From Rhodospirillaceae bacterium (GTDB lineage: Bacteria; Pseudomonadota; Alphaproteobacteria; UBA11073), in assembly GCA_003536545.1 (NCBI GenBank), contig DPZW01000135.1, positions 1 through 6,820 of the forward strand: a stretch of DNA of 6,820 bases, read 5' to 3'. A program made the translations under genes and the position numbers. This document shows, piece by piece, positions 6,482-6,820 of the stretch. How positions within the stretch are numbered: the first letter of the stretch is position 1; every line of letters starts with the position of its first letter. Below the pieces are notes generated by a model. That model saw only the letters and a list, made by a program, of their open reading frames with translations, made no database searches and had not been told where the DNA came from.

Positions 6482-6488
6482 AAACACG

Positions 6489-6758
6489 ATGTCGATGACA
6501 ACTGCACGCAAGCAAGAGCTTGTAAAAGAATTTGGTAAATCTGCGACTGACACCGGTTCAACCGAAGTACAGATTGCCTTGCTCACCGAAGATATCACAT
6601 TGCTCACTGAGCACATGCAGATCCACAAGAAAGACGTGCATTCACGTCGTGGCCTGCTGCGCAAGGTTAGCGAACGCCGCAAACTTTTGGACTATTGGGC
6701 CAAAAAGAATAATGCGGGTTATCTGAAACTGATCGAACGCCTCGGCATCCGTCGCTAA
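6489..6758 (+). CDS. rpsO: 30S ribosomal protein S15
   Basis: S15 is a primary 16S rRNA-binding protein of the 30S platform, contacting the central domain three-way junction, and takes part in an intersubunit bridge. The 89-residue product is the canonical length. It carries the S15 signature: TDTGSTEVQIALLTEDI (21-37), LTEHMQIHKKDVHSRRGLL (38-56) and the C-terminal LLDYWAKKN / YLKLIERLGIRR. The ATG at 6489 is chosen from the Shine-Dalgarno and from homology (S15 usually starts MSIT-x-E-x-K). The ATG at 6474 would add five residues encoded by the Shine-Dalgarno region itself. It lies between truB and pnp, the widespread bacterial order. In some bacteria S15 represses its own mRNA, but I see no clear leader structure here. 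Confidence 0.97.
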   Translation: MSMTTARKQELVKEFGKSATDTGSTEVQIALLTEDITLLTEHMQIHKKDVHSRRGLLRKVSERRKLLDYWAKKNNAGYLKLIERLGIRR

Positions 6759-6798
6759 TTCTTTACATCGCTATTGCATGGTGCGGTTTCTTTTAACC

Positions 6799-6805
6799 AA
6801 AGGAG
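6799..6805 (+). promoter_or_regulatory. Shine-Dalgarno of pnp
   Basis: AAAGGAG with a 6-base spacer before the ATG at 6812 is a strong site. It supports a new gene starting at the window edge. Confidence 0.8.
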
Positions 6806-6811
6806 CTTACT

Positions 6812-6820
6812 ATGTTTAAT
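6812..6820 (+). CDS. pnp: Start of polynucleotide phosphorylase (first three codons)
   Basis: Only ATG TTT AAT (Met-Phe-Asn) is inside the window. PNPase proteins of alphaproteobacteria usually begin MF(N/D), and pnp follows rpsO in most proteobacteria. With the strong Shine-Dalgarno this makes pnp the likely identity. PNPase is the phosphorolytic 3'-5' exoribonuclease of mRNA decay. The 53-bp gap after rpsO shows no strong hairpin, so the two are probably co-transcribed. Confidence 0.75.

Noticed and set aside
6474..6488. ATG immediately after the truB stop as the rpsO start
   Set aside because: The Shine-Dalgarno AGGAG lies downstream of it, and S15 is exactly 89 residues when started at 6489.
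6759..6811. Terminator or RNase III-type hairpin between rpsO and pnp, as known in E. coli
   Set aside because: Only 3-bp stems (for example GCA/TGC around 6777-6785) can be drawn, and there is no stable hairpin.
1..6820. CRISPR array, transposon ends, tRNA or rRNA genes, or a defence system
   Set aside because: No repeated spacer structure, transposase motif, long terminal inverted repeat or RNA gene consensus was seen. The genes are housekeeping apart from the unknown gene and the deacetylase.

Overview
The window is a chromosomal piece of a Gram-negative bacterium, most likely an alphaproteobacterium, built around the conserved translation/RNA-processing cluster infB - rbfA - truB - rpsO - pnp. 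The alphaproteobacterial assignment is an inference from the plant-type glutamate-cysteine ligase, the style of the IF-2, TruB and S15 proteins, and the start of a PNPase gene after rpsO. I cannot name a genus. Bases 1-13 are identical to the 3' end of a common Illumina adapter, so this is the raw end of an assembled contig and infB is cut there.

Layout. infB (+, 5'-truncated, 14-1465) is followed after 43 bp by an unrecognised 362-residue gene (+, 1509-2597). That gene is more AT-rich than its neighbours and ends in a hairpin that looks like a terminator (2599-2620). Then come gshA (+, 2709-4091, glutathione synthesis) and rbfA (+, 4128-4502, 30S maturation). A histone-deacetylase-family gene lies on the opposite strand (-, 4496-5545); it overlaps the end of rbfA by 7 bp and diverges from truB. 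The cluster resumes with truB (+, 5589-6473), rpsO (+, 6489-6758) and the first three codons of pnp (+, 6812-6820).

How the genes work together. IF-2, RbfA, TruB, S15 and PNPase form the usual translation-initiation, ribosome-maturation, tRNA-modification and RNA-decay set. The cluster is interrupted twice: by the unknown gene plus gshA between infB and rbfA, and by the reverse-strand deacetylase between rbfA and truB. The second interruption means truB-rpsO-pnp probably needs its own promoter. A perfect TATAAT lies at 5529-5534, inside the 5' end of the deacetylase gene and about 55 bp upstream of the truB start.

I see no mobile element, CRISPR array, tRNA or rRNA gene, and no stretch over 300 bp without a gene. 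I found no convincing new multi-gene system. The points most worth a second look are the unknown Cys/His-rich protein, two substitutions in normally conserved active-site motifs (TruB and the deacetylase), the gene arrangement around the deacetylase, and the adapter/contig-end artefact.
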